DNA from: Chamaecyparis obtusa
Lineage: Eukaryota > Streptophyta > Pinopsida > Cupressales > Cupressaceae
Direction of reading: 5' to 3'
NCBI GenBank assembly: GCA_027943335.1
Contig: BSBK01005146.1
Location: forward strand, 1,310,001-1,374,000
Length of the DNA stretch: 64,000 nucleotides
The position numbers and the translations under genes are program-made. How positions within the stretch are numbered: position 1 is the stretch's first letter; each line of letters opens with the position of its first letter. This document shows, piece by piece, positions 1 to 10,311 of the stretch. The notes under the pieces are model-generated. The model did no database searches. It had not been told where the DNA came from and saw only the letters and a list, made by a program, of their open reading frames with translations.

Positions 1-2815
1 ACTAAAAACTCAAATATAAAAAATGCTATCACAATAGGGTCTAGGGAAGGAAGTCTATATAAATTATATGGTGAACAAAAAATTGCCCTAAGCCATGAAG
101 TTCAAAACAATAATGAGATATGGCATAAAAGGCTAGGCCATATTAGATATAGTGCTCTTCCAACCCTAAGGAAAATCACACTAGGGATACCTCACCTTAA
201 ATTTGAACACTCATCTATATGCAAAGGGTGTGCCTTAGGAAAGAATACAAAAGGATCTTTTCCGACAAGTGAACACAAATCAAAAAATGTATTAGAAATT
301 ATACACACATATCTATGTGATCCTATGTCCACACACTCTTTGGCAGGTGCCTTATACTATGTAATTTTTGTTGATGACTACTCTAGAAGAACATGGATAT
401 AGTTTCTAAAACTAAAAGAATCAAATGAAGTCTTATCTAAGTTCAAAGAATACAAAGTACTTGTTGAAAATCAAACCGGCAAGAAAATTAAAACTCTAAG
501 GTCTGACAATGGAGGTGAATATACCCCTGACAGTTTCAAAGAATTCTGCAAATATGTTGGGATTAAGAGGGAGTATACTGTGCCATATAATCCTCAACAA
601 AACGGGGGTAGCAGAAAGAAAGAACAGAACCATCATCAAAGTAGCAAAAGCCATGATGCATGATCAAAATATTCACATCTCTTTTTGGGCTGAAGCAAAA
701 AACACAGCAATATACATACAAAACAGGTGTCCTCGTGCTATTCTAGAAAATACTACACCAAAAGAAGTGTTTACGAGGAACAAACCAAACCTAAGTCATC
801 TAAGGGTGTTTGGTTGTCATGTTTACATACATGTTCCAAAAGAGAAGAGAACTAAATTAGAACATTCTGGGAAGAAAGGTATATTCATAGGATATAGTGA
901 AGATACTAAGGGATATCGAATTTACATTCTTGGCCAGAGATCAGTAGAGATCAGAAAAGATGTAAAGTTTGAAGAAAATTTCACATCCACAGCAATTGAG
1001 GATAATTCTATAACAGAGCTAGATAAAGACCCTACAACTGAGAATAAGAGGGAGAATCAAATAATAGAGTTTGAACATACATTTTCAAATGTTGAGGCTA
1101 CATTCCAAAATATGGAACCTACAAACCCAAATGATGAAAATAATGTAACATCAAATAGCACCAAAAGACCTTTATGGGCAAGGAAGATGTTTGAAGAAAA
1201 TAATATAGAGTCAAATCAAATATCTAGGGAGAACAAGAGAACGAGAACACAAATGTTATGTTGCCCTTCTAACTAAACTCGCAGAATCCGAACCTGACAA
1301 TGTAGAAAAGGCTTTATCAAAACAAGCTTGGAGAGAAGCCATGATTGAAGAGTATCAGTCCATTATGAAAAATGATGTTTGGGACATTGTACCCAGACCC
1401 AAAAACAAATTAGTAGTCTCTTCAAAATGGTTATTCAAGATAAAATATGCTTCAGATGGCATTATTGAAAAACATAAAGCCCAATTTGTTGCCAGAGGAT
1501 TCTCACAAAAGGTTGGGATTGACTATGAAGAAACCTTTGCCCCTATAGCTTGTTACACCTCTGTAAGAACCATTCTTGCAATTGCAGCATCTAAAGGATG
1601 GAAAGTACACCAGATGGATGTCAAGACAGCTTTTCTAAATTGGAAAATTGAGGAAGAAGTATACATAGAGCAACCAGAAGGATTTATCACACATGAAAAA
1701 ATCACTATGTATGTAAGTTAAAGAAAGCTCTTTATGGCCTTAAACAAGCCCCAAGAGCATGGTATGAAAGAATAGATAGCTATCTCACCAAACTAGGGTA
1801 CTCCAAGAACATAGCAGACCCTAACATCTACTTCAAGGTAGTAAATGGTGATATGATAATTCTAGTTCTATATGTTGATGACTTGCTTATAACAGGAGAA
1901 GATCACCTTATTGCAAAATGCAAACAAGACCTAGTAGCTGAGTTTGATATGAAGGAAATGTGCCTACTACACTACTTTCTAAGTCTAGAAATTTGGCATA
2001 AGGAAGATCACATTTTCTTAAGTCAGGAAAAGTACACTACTGACATCCTTACTAGATTTGGTATGATGTATTGTAAACCATTGTCTACCGCAATGGAAAC
2101 AAATCTACACAAGCTAAAAAGTGAAGCTGAAGATTCTGAAACTACAGATCCATCACCGTACAGATAAATTATTGGATCCCTCATGTATCTAGTAAACACA
2201 CGTCCTGACATCTACTATGCAACAAATGTACTAAGTCACTTCATGTGTGAACCCAAGAAAATACACATGATGGCCGCTAAGCATATTCTAAGATATTTAC
2301 GAGGGACCATTGGACTTGGCTTGAAATATGAAAAAGTTGAAATCAAACTTCAAGGTTATTCCTATTCAAATTGGGCAGGCAGTTCCACAGATCGCAAAAG
2401 CACCACAGAATGTTGTTTCAGTTTAGGATCTGCAATGATATCTTGGTTCAGTAGAAAACAATCGGTTGTTGCTTAGAGTTCCACTGAAGTTGAATACATG
2501 GTTGCCTCTATGGGAGCTAGAGAAGCAGTCTGGTTAAGAAAACTATTGTTTGATCTATTTAGAAAACCAATGGTACCTATTGTTATCTATTGTGATAATC
2601 AAAGTTGCATAAAGCTCTCTGTAAATCCAATTTTCCATAATAGATCAAAACATATAGAGATTCCTTACCATTACATTAGAGATATGGTCAACAGGAATAT
2701 CATCAAACTAGTATATATCAGCACTGAGGAACAAAATGCTGACATATTTACCAAGCCTCTTGCAAAACTGAAGATAGATTATTTCAGGAGTAAAATTGGT
2801 ATGACTATACTATAA
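1..2815 (+). pseudogene. Ty1/copia pol relic (integrase, RT, RNase H), 5' part outside the window
   Basis: Decayed polyprotein of a copia retrotransposon, entering the window in the GAG-pre-integrase region. Seen in order: the HKRLGH...CKGCALGK zinc-binding region (about 121-245), integrase core to about 960, reverse transcriptase with YVDD (about 1870-1881), and RNase H with a DNQS motif (about 2593-2604), ending at the TAA at 2813-2815. Damage is extensive: an in-frame TAG near 401, one extra G near 604 in the NPQQNGVAER region, a two-base deletion near 1257, a frameshift near 1700-1715, and stops at about 2165 and 2474. The first integrase aspartate is replaced (IHTY where relatives have HTD). 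It is the same family as the element starting at 61198, which helped place the frameshifts. It cannot encode a working protein. Confidence 0.93.
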
Positions 2816-2939
2816 ACTTGTTGGGATGAAATCCTTACTCTTGTACTTTGTATTCATGAATATATAAATAAATAAAGTTATTTTTGAAATATTTCATTGT
2901 GTTCAAGAAGATGACGATCTTCTATTGAGGTTACTATTA

Positions 2940-3345
2940 CAAGGTGACGATCTTGACAATAGTTGACCCAGGTTTCAAGATTGACACCTTAACGGGTTGT
3001 CCTGGATTGTGTCGGATATCTTGATACTGAGATGTTATTACTGAAATAACCCATATTTCAAGATTGACACCTTAACAGGTTGTCGTGGATTATGTCGGAT
3101 ATCTTGATACTGAGATGTTATTACTAAAATAACCCATATTTCAAGATTGACACCTTAACGGGTTGTCCTGGATTGTGTCAGATATCTTGATATTGAGATG
3201 TTATTACTGTAGGGTGTAGTAACCTATATATCATGATTGACACCTTAACAGGTAGTCCTGGATTGTGTCGAATATCATGATATCGGAATGTCTAAAGTAT
3301 ATCATAATTAAGACTTCTATATGTTGTCCTGAATTGTGTCAGTAA
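2940..3345 (+). repeat. About five tandem ~83-bp units in the copia 3' untranslated region
   Basis: Units begin near 2967, 3050, 3132, 3217 and 3300. Each contains a core like 'gattgacaccttaacgggtt' followed by 'cctggattgtgtc' and 'tatcttgatactgag'. The first three are nearly identical and the last two are degenerate. They lie between the pol stop and the polypurine tract, so they were part of the element's RNA. Confidence 0.85.
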
Positions 3346-3404
3346 ATCATGACATACCAGGACCTTCCTCAACACTTCTTAAACCTTCTCTAACTAAGAG
3401 GGAG

Positions 3405-3967
3405 TGTTGAAAGATAGTTTCGTTCAGTTTTAAGTATGCAAATTGAATATATAATATATTCAATATATATAATGATTGGCATACTAACTGTTTGAATAAA
3501 GGAAATACTGCAGTCACGATAATACATAGTATGCTGCAATGTATACATTGTAGTGCACGATAAGTATCGTGCACAACAATGTATACATTGCAGGCACGAC
3601 ATGTAATGTGCACTGCAATGTATTGTAGACACGGTACATGCCGTGTATTGCAATGTAATTGCAGTCACATGATAATTATCATGTGGCTGCAATTACATTG
3701 CAGCACACAATGTTCCTCATTAAACATTGTTATTAAAAGAAACATGTCGTTTGGATTATCGTTTAGCCTGCAGTTAGTGATTGAATTAATATTAACGTAG
3801 GGTCATGACCCTACATGGCAAATGCCATGTATGGTCATGACCTTACATACTAATATATATAATAAAAGGAAAATGTGGAATCAATCAATCACCAAGGCAA
3901 TTGTATTATACAGCAACACATAAATAAAGTAATATATATTAATCTTCTGATCTAATATTCCTTAACA
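3405..3967 (+). repeat. 3' LTR of the left copia element (563 bp)
   Basis: A purine tract (aagagggag, 3396-3404) directly precedes TGTTGAAAGATAG. The LTR ends TTCCTTAACA at 3967, the same end as the 5' LTR at 61450, where a tRNA-iMet primer site follows. A TATA-like stretch (aatatatataata) lies near 3851-3863. The last ~110 bp closely match the other LTR. The extra length relative to that 253-bp copy is largely the palindrome-rich block described separately. Confidence 0.85.
3537..3842. repeat. Cluster of perfect or near-perfect palindromes inside the LTR
   Basis: Palindromes seen: caatgtatacattg at 3537-3550 and again at 3577-3590; 10-bp arms with a 2-nt loop at 3553-3574; 6-bp arms at 3629-3646; 27-bp arms with no loop and one mismatch at 3649-3702; an 18-bp perfect palindrome at 3797-3814; 8-bp arms at 3813-3830; ggtcatgacc at 3833-3842. 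They occupy the U3 side, upstream of the TATA-like stretch. Confidence 0.9.
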
Positions 3968-4953
3968 TTCCCCCATGCTTGTTTTTTAATATTGTGCTCT
4001 CTAGAAATACACAAGTTACTTTATAGGTACTTGGAAATGGGGGATTGTTTATTGTACACTTCCTCTATTTTTTATCTACTTCTATGTGTCGTATCTTGGC
4101 TTTCAACATTCAGGGATGATGTAAAATGTTGGAGGTATTTAGGCCTTCTTCCATGTTAACCTAAAAATTTATTTTATCTGTCTTTGTGTGCACTTCTTCG
4201 GATCCGAGAACTTTGGGACCGTGATGAGTAGCTCATACACAAAATGCACTAATAAGTTTTCACTATTATGGGTTCTTCTAACACTGAATTATTGGATCCC
4301 CTTATCTCTTTGCACGTTTTAATGTTTAGTGTATCATGTGTCACTTGTTGTACGGTGGCTTTGGAAGCATCTCGCTATTTTGACATGTCACAACCTCATC
4401 TCCTTAAAATGAATATTGTTCCCCTTTGTGCAACATGTTCCATTCGAAGGTGTGGTTATCATATCTGCACCATTTGCATTTCTAAAATTTAAAAATTGTT
4501 ATAAATATTTTGCCTTTGTGAGGGCCAATCCACAATCTTGTTAATTTGTTGCCTTAGTGGGAGCCAATCCAGTATTTATTTTATTTGCCTTTGTGGGGGC
4601 CAAACCACTAGCCAAATCTATTGTCCTATGATATGGCTATCTAGCATAGCACAACTTGCTACCCATACCAGCATAATCTCAGTAATTATTTCACAATGTG
4701 TATCTAGTCGCCTACCATTTTAATCTTTTTTCCCAAGTTTTTAAGTTTTTCGTCTAACATGTTTGTCTACATCTAAAATGTTATGATGCAACTTGGCACT
4801 TTCTCACAAAGGTTTAGGTATTTTCCCTGAGGACAACTCTGCATGGATGGAAGATTTTGCTTCCTCTTCATATCTTGATACAATTTCTTTAACTATTATC
4901 TCTACTTTAGCTTTCATCTCACTAATGATATGTCTGCTAAAGTAGGGGCAAAT
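3968..4953. other. No gene recognised; short triplicated motif
   Basis: AT-rich sequence without a convincing frame. A motif like 'gcctttgtgggggccaatcc' recurs three times at about 4510-4612 with spacing near 38 bp. The stretch 3968-3974 directly follows the copia LTR and should contain its target duplication, but the partner copy lies outside the window. Confidence 0.5.
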
Positions 4954-5600
4954 TGTAACATTGTAAATTGCACCCCGTGTGATTCCACGTCACTTTTTGC
5001 CTCTACTTTTGCCAAATTAAATCTCCACCTAAGCCTACACTTCATCTCACTTGCCTAATCACCACCTTTTGTCCAAATTCCCAACCAAGTAGACTATTTT
5101 GATTTAGGATACATGTGCATTGTGAAGATGCCCATGTGGCACGCACTCGTCCTATGAATCTAGAGACCAAAGGTGATTGTTGGAGTGTTACACTTGTCCT
5201 TGACAATGTAGCACAACCTTTGGTGGACACCAAAGTTGGGAATCCAAGTCCTTCAAAATCTTCAATTTAGCCTCATTTTGGGTTTTCAAGACTACTTTTT
5301 GGTTATTTGGATATCTTCGGCTTTCATAAACTTCTTTGTCATTTTCACAACTCCTTGGTTACCTTGTATCATTACTCTACCATCTCTCATTGCACACCAA
5401 CAAGCATGCACCTTCATCACAAAGAGCTTCACCTTCTTGGCTTCGAAAGGGAGTTATCTCTCACCTTACACTCACTCATTTTGAATTGAACAAACATATC
5501 TTAGTATCTTTATCATTTGATCTTGTACCCATTATCGTTTATTGCTTATTGGATTATCTATTGTATTTTTCTTGGTTGTTTGTGTGTTTGTGGACGTAGA
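4954..5600 (+). repeat. Possible LTR of a Ty3/gypsy-like element
   Basis: A polypurine-like tract (aaagtaggggcaaat, about 4939-4953) is followed by TGTAACATTGTAAATTG, the way an LTR begins after a PPT. The far end is not clear; about 5600 (gtggacgtagaaaca) is a guess. A similar but shorter junction (gggtgcaaat then tgtagcatta) occurs near 6626-6645. No coding region supports it. Confidence 0.3.
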
Positions 5601-8600
5601 AACACCAAAATGGGGGTCTAACTTTGGCAAGCCTCTAAAACAAAGAGGTGCAACATTTTCCTTGTTGTCATCTATGCAAGTTTGAGGAATGGATTCAAGT
5701 GGTGTATCGGAAGTTTCCTTCGGAGGGTTGTGAAATCTTCTCCCTTCTTAGTTTACTTTTTGTTCATTTACTTCATCACCTTATACCTTTCTAGTATGCC
5801 CTTTTATACCCTATCATTGACTCACACGGGTCTATTGAACAGAGTGCTCATAGAGCCTACTAGTTGGTCTCAGTTGTTTTCTCTTTTTGGTCTTGTAGCT
5901 TAAACATTTTTATCATCTTATATCATTGAGTTCTTTTAGTATTTTCCATTATTGCATTATAGTTAGCTTCATTTCCCTTTAATTTAATTCAATCTCCCAA
6001 GCTCAGCCAAGCACCGGTATAAGTGAGGTGGCATTGGGCCATTCATCCTGTGAGGTTCCATCAATCTCAAGGGTAGTGAATTCCCTTCTTCGCGCCAATT
6101 AAATAATGAAGTCTGGCCCCCAAAGATTTATGGGAGCCTTCTTCCTCTCATTTTGACCTCAATCATACTCAAATTTCCTCTTGCACATTGGAGTTTTACT
6201 TCACCATCTAGGAGCTTTGAAGCCTTGAAGTGTTAAGTCTACTAGCGTAGATTCACCATCAAGCTTTGGAACTCACTTATGAAACACTTGTAGCCAAAGA
6301 ATAGTATTTTTTGTGGATTCGTATCTTTCTTCTTCTCATAACCCTTTTGCATCTCCTAATTTTCTTGCCAACTCATACCATATTTCCCAATTCCTTGTTT
6401 TGTTTTGTCTTTTACCTCTATAGCCCTATACCACTTTTGTTGCCCTATGTTTCCATTTTACCTTTCATATCCTTCTCCCACGAAACTCTACTCTCACTAT
6501 TTCCTATCTCCTATTGGTAAGCATAACAAGATTTGATTTTTATTTTAACTTGGCAATTCCATTGTAGATCAGATTTCAAGGTTTTGATGCCATCGTCATG
6601 CAAAGTGGATCTATGTTTAATGGATGGGTGCAAATTGTAGCATTATACTCTAGATATACAATATGATTCGATTGAAAAACTCATTCTGATACTAGCGAGA
6701 TAGTGAAAAGAAATGTGTTACCTAATTTCTAGAGCCTTTCAAGATTGAAGTTGAGAGCTAGAATAACTCTGAAGCAATTGGTAACTCTAAAGCTAGTACA
6801 GTTCGTGCCATCTTAAGCCTTGGTTATAGAAGGCTATTTAACAATGTAAAGGTGTTAAAAAGTAAAACACAAAACTGTGATAGATAAAGTTGAATGTCAA
6901 TTTGTCTAGGAAATGTGGTCGTGTTAGCGATAAGCAAATTTAATGTTAAAGTTAAAATACATTTTACTACCTTAAAAACAGTAATTTCATTACTACCTTC
7001 AGAAAATTAAGCTGAGTTGCTATCAAAGGAAGTTGTGGGCCATGACTGATAAGTTCATGCCATGTGAATTGAGGGCAAAAAAATCTCATATGTTTAATAA
7101 CTAGGGCACTTGCATATTTCTCGTGCACCTTGGTATGTTTTGCATAGAATTTTAGAGTTTATGAACTTGAGAAAAACAGCTTAATACCTAGGAAATGAAT
7201 AACAAATTTCCCAAGATTACTAGAGAACCACTAAGATGTGTAAGTATCAATGGGAATTTGTGGTGAATCTATTAATATTTGTAAGAGAGAACTGTAAGTA
7301 CAGTATCTCCTAGTCTCAAACAGAACTCGCCCTCATGAAATAAAATGATGGCTATTTGTATTTGGATCAATTATATACGTGGATGTTACACACTATGGTT
7401 TAACATACTCAGAATCCAGTGAATTTATATTTGTATCATTCTATTACATAGTTCCTTTTTTTTATAAAATGGGTAGGAGTAGAAAATTATGAACTCGGTA
7501 AGGAATTTCTCTTGAGGGTAACCTCTTGACAGATTTTTCGCTGCCCCCTCTTAAGACAGCAATTTGTGAGCCAAAACCAAGGGTCGTTGCCCTCATGTTG
7601 ATTGAGATAAACCTTAGTTGGATTAAGCAAAAAAAATACTGGACAAAGCAATGGCCTAATTATTTCTTGCAAGACCACAAAACCAGACCTTGGATATCCA
7701 AGACAATACACAAAGTTGGAAGTACATGTTTGCTATCTGCATTACCTTCCAAATTGAAGTCTATATATCCCACTCTGATTCCATCATCTTCCCTGAAGCA
7801 CTTGATCCTAAGCTGCTACGTATCTTGATTATATTACATTGCGGATGCCTGCCAATGGCTCTCTCTGGGCTCCTCCTTGAACCTGAAGAGTAGACTGAGT
7901 ACGAAGACAATAGCAAACGTTAACTATATGATACTTCTCATGAGTTCCATCTAAAAGTATCCACTCTAGTAAGAAAAGCATGAGCTCTTCAACTCAACCG
8001 AAAACTGGTGTGGCATATAGAAGCAACTTGTGCATGTCAATGTTATTTGAAGAGAAATATCGAATGGATGAATAGCATGCAAGGATAATGGCAAAGATTG
8101 TAGCTTTGGACAGTGCTTCTCTCACTGAAAGCTCTTCACTGAACTCAAATTCATTAGATGAGAACAGTAAGCACTATATCCTAATTGTTATTACAGACTT
8201 CAAAATTCCACATTCTATAGTTTGAGACAAGCTACAGAATAAATTGTGGGGATTACGATTATTATTATATTATTGTTAATATTCTCACTTCAAGGTATTT
8301 TCTGCATTTATGTATTAAAAAATAGTTACATTTGTCGAAGGATATGGTTACATATATATCTGTGCCTTTTGCATAAATTTGGATTGAAGTAGACAATTTG
8401 GTGATTGAGAAATCCAGTTAATGAATTTACCTGCAGCTTTGTAGGCAATGAATCATGTGGATGTTGTCTAGCAATGCTCAACAAAAATAACATTTATGAT
8501 CTCATTTATAAAAATTAAGGTTATTACAACGCATTGAGCATTGACGGCCAGAAACAGAGCTTGTTACCATTCAGCCCATGGGCAAATCATCCCATAATTC

Positions 8601-9097
8601 CTTCCTCCATTGCTGGGGATTCTGAAAGCCATATTATCGGAATTGAATCCAACATTACATTTCATATTTGATATTGTCTTATTATGCATCCACATCTCTC
8701 TTCCATGTCTTTGACATTTTCCATCGTAAATGCAGATGTTTGTTCATTTGTTCAGCGCTTGAGCATCTGTTGAGAGTTTTCCTTAATGTTTATCACAGAC
8801 AAGTGTGCAGCCTCATCCATGAATTGGTTTGGCATAACTGTTGCCTTTGATTGCTAATCTTTTTGGCTGCTGTTTGCTTTTGTTCATTAGAATTTAGGCC
8901 TATGTTTTCTAGTTTTGAATTCTTTTAGGGTTTTGAAAGGTGGGCATTCAACCTGAAAATGTTACCATGGAAATGGATCAAAACAGGCCAAAACTATCCA
9001 TATTCAGATGCCTTGGTTCAATATACAAACGTTACATATTCTATCAAAACATAAATTAAATTCCATATCAAAGATCTAAAAGCATTGATATGTGTGA
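5601..9097. other. No confident gene
   Basis: T-rich, low-information sequence with only short chance ORFs. The one stretch that reads like protein coding is listed separately at 7979-8169. Nothing else was recognised. Confidence 0.45.
7979..8169 (+). pseudogene. Coding-like exon fragment, unknown
   Basis: From the ATG at 7979 the frame reads a polar, serine-rich protein (EEKYRMDE, then TAG, then HARIMAKIVALDSASL) and reaches 'gagaaca|gtaagc', which resembles a splice donor, at about 8167. One in-frame TAG breaks it. The residue mix looks more like protein than the surrounding sequence does. No family recognised; chance is possible. Confidence 0.2.
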
Positions 9098-9345
9098 TGG
9101 AAGACCACTCTAAATTGAGTCATACAGTAGTTCCAGAACAGCATTCCAACAACAAACATAATATTTTTCCCAATATTACTTTGGTTCTTTTGCCTATGTA
9201 TCCTTAGTTTATCCTGCAATGGAAGAACACTGTCATACAGTATTTCCAGAACAGCATTTGAACAAAACAAATAATGATTTTTTCCAATATTACTTTGGTT
9301 CCTTGACCATGTACCCATAGTTATCCTCCCAGGACCTTCTAAAAG
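9098..9345. repeat. Tandem duplication of ~122 bp
   Basis: Two diverged copies begin at 9098 and 9220 with 'tggaagaccactctaaattg' and 'tggaagaacactgtcatac'. Both contain 'ccagaacagcatt' and 'ccaatattactttggtt'. They lie about 325 bp beyond the stop codon of the minus-strand host gene, so they may fall in or near its 3' untranslated region. Confidence 0.7.
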
Positions 9346-9669
9346 GTTCTTTTTTATTTTTGGCACACTAAACTGACATTATATGTGCAAAACTTAAATG
9401 TCACTGCTCAGCATTCTTGAACTTGTGGAAAAATATCAATTGAATAAGAGTAAATGAAAGGTATCAAAACTCATTACTGTACCTTTAGCAGGTAAAGAAT
9501 GAAAATATGCATTACAAAGACTGAGGAGTCTGGGGAATAGAGAAGTCATTGAAGAATCTGGGAGTTGACATCCAAGTGCTTCATGTAGTGTTTCCCACAA
9601 CTGAACAGTTTGGTAAGTAGAAGGCATACACAAATAATTAATCTACCTTCTTCAACGCATAGTTGGCTA
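9346..9669 (-). other. Probable 3' flank or UTR of the host gene
   Basis: No gene seen. It lies directly downstream of the host-gene stop on the minus strand. I could not place a poly(A) site. Confidence 0.4.
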
Positions 9670-9837
9670 TCAAAACACATAGCGATAGATAGCATCAGCC
9701 ACACCATCCTCGTCATTACTAGTTACAATTGCATTTGCTACAGCTTTTGCTTTTTCTGAACCGTTAGCCATCACAACTCCCCAACCAACTAGGTCAAGCA
9801 TCTCCACATCATTTTCACCATCCCCAATGGCCATCAC
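9670..9837 (-). CDS. YBEY: Last coding exon of a YBEY-like HAD-family hydrolase
   Basis: Codes 55 residues and a TGA (9670-9672). It begins after a consensus acceptor (cag at 9838-9840) and carries the HAD metal-binding motif GDGENDVEM near its start, then ends DGVADAIYRYVF. In Cof-type HAD phosphatases the two acidic residues of GDGEND coordinate catalytic magnesium. The ending closely resembles what I recall of the C-terminal HAD domain fused to the YbeY endoribonuclease in plant chloroplast YBEY (Arabidopsis At2g25870), which acts in plastid rRNA processing. The YbeY part itself is not in view, so a stand-alone Cof-like hydrolase remains possible. No stop or frameshift is present, and the exon joins 9936-10124 in phase 0. 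Confidence 0.85.
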   Translation of the reverse strand: MMAIGDGENDVEMLDLVGWGVVMANGSEKAKAVANAIVTSNDEDGVADAIYRYVF

Positions 9838-9935
9838 CTGACCGGCAGGAATTAAACAAAAAATACACTCAGCCAGAAATTATAGGAGACTAAAGAAAAA
9901 TATAACAAAAACTACATTAAGAAAACAAAGCAAAC

Positions 9936-10124
9936 CTCATCACTATTTACTCCAAGATGATTAAGCAGCATCTGTACTCCAGCCCCTTTTGAAGCACCTA
10001 ACGGAATAATCTCCAACATGTCTGGTTGTGCCTGGACTACACGCCCTCGCCCTTCCGTAGCTAGCGACCAATGTGGCCGCAAAACATCATGTATATTCTC
10101 AGCAGTATCAATAAAGAGTAATTT
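9936..10124 (-). CDS. YBEY: Penultimate coding exon of the YBEY-like HAD hydrolase
   Basis: Sixty-three codons, phase 0 at both ends, with acceptor cag at 10125-10127 and donor GT at 9934-9935. It begins KLLFIDTAENIHDVLRPHW and contains ASKGAGVQMLLNHLGV. In Cof-type HAD enzymes the lysine of this S-K-G motif is the conserved HAD motif III lysine that stabilises the phospho-aspartate intermediate. The 98-bp intron to the last exon has GT...AG ends. Together with the last exon it forms the C-terminal part of the catalytic core, so the gene appears conserved rather than decayed here. Confidence 0.85.
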
Positions 10125-10253
10125 CTGTCGTGTCCCAAACAACAGAAACAGGAGAGATTCACAAAAATTACAATGAGTAAAAGCCTACCAAATAAATGAA
10201 TACAATGAAAGAAAACAAATGGAATTAAAGGAGAAATCAGTTTTTGGAGATAC

Positions 10254-10304
10254 CTGTACACTAACAGAAGACAAGAGATGCTCTACAGATGACATTACTT
10301 CTGC
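10254..10304 (-). CDS. YBEY: 17-codon exon of the YBEY-like HAD hydrolase
   Basis: A short exon (AEVMSSVEHLLSSVSVQ) flanked by acceptor ttttcag (10305-10311) and donor GTATCT (ending 10253). Both junctions are phase 0. In the plant proteins this region links the cap domain to the returning Rossmann core (pattern A-E-[VI]-x-S-V-x-x-L), which matches both the content and the order. The upstream exon is about 31.7 kb away. Confidence 0.75.
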
Positions 10305-10311
10305 CTGAAAA

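Noticed and set aside
2940..3345. CRISPR-like repeat array
   Set aside because: The units are contiguous ~83-bp tandem copies without spacers, in a plant retrotransposon.
3347..3800. Overlapping Cys/His/Ile-rich ORFs on both strands
   Set aside because: They are products of the palindromes in the LTR; mirror-image frames on both strands are expected.
5236..5903. Several 60-87-residue overlapping plus-strand ORFs
   Set aside because: Three frames are open at once over T-rich DNA, with no motif or consistent start.
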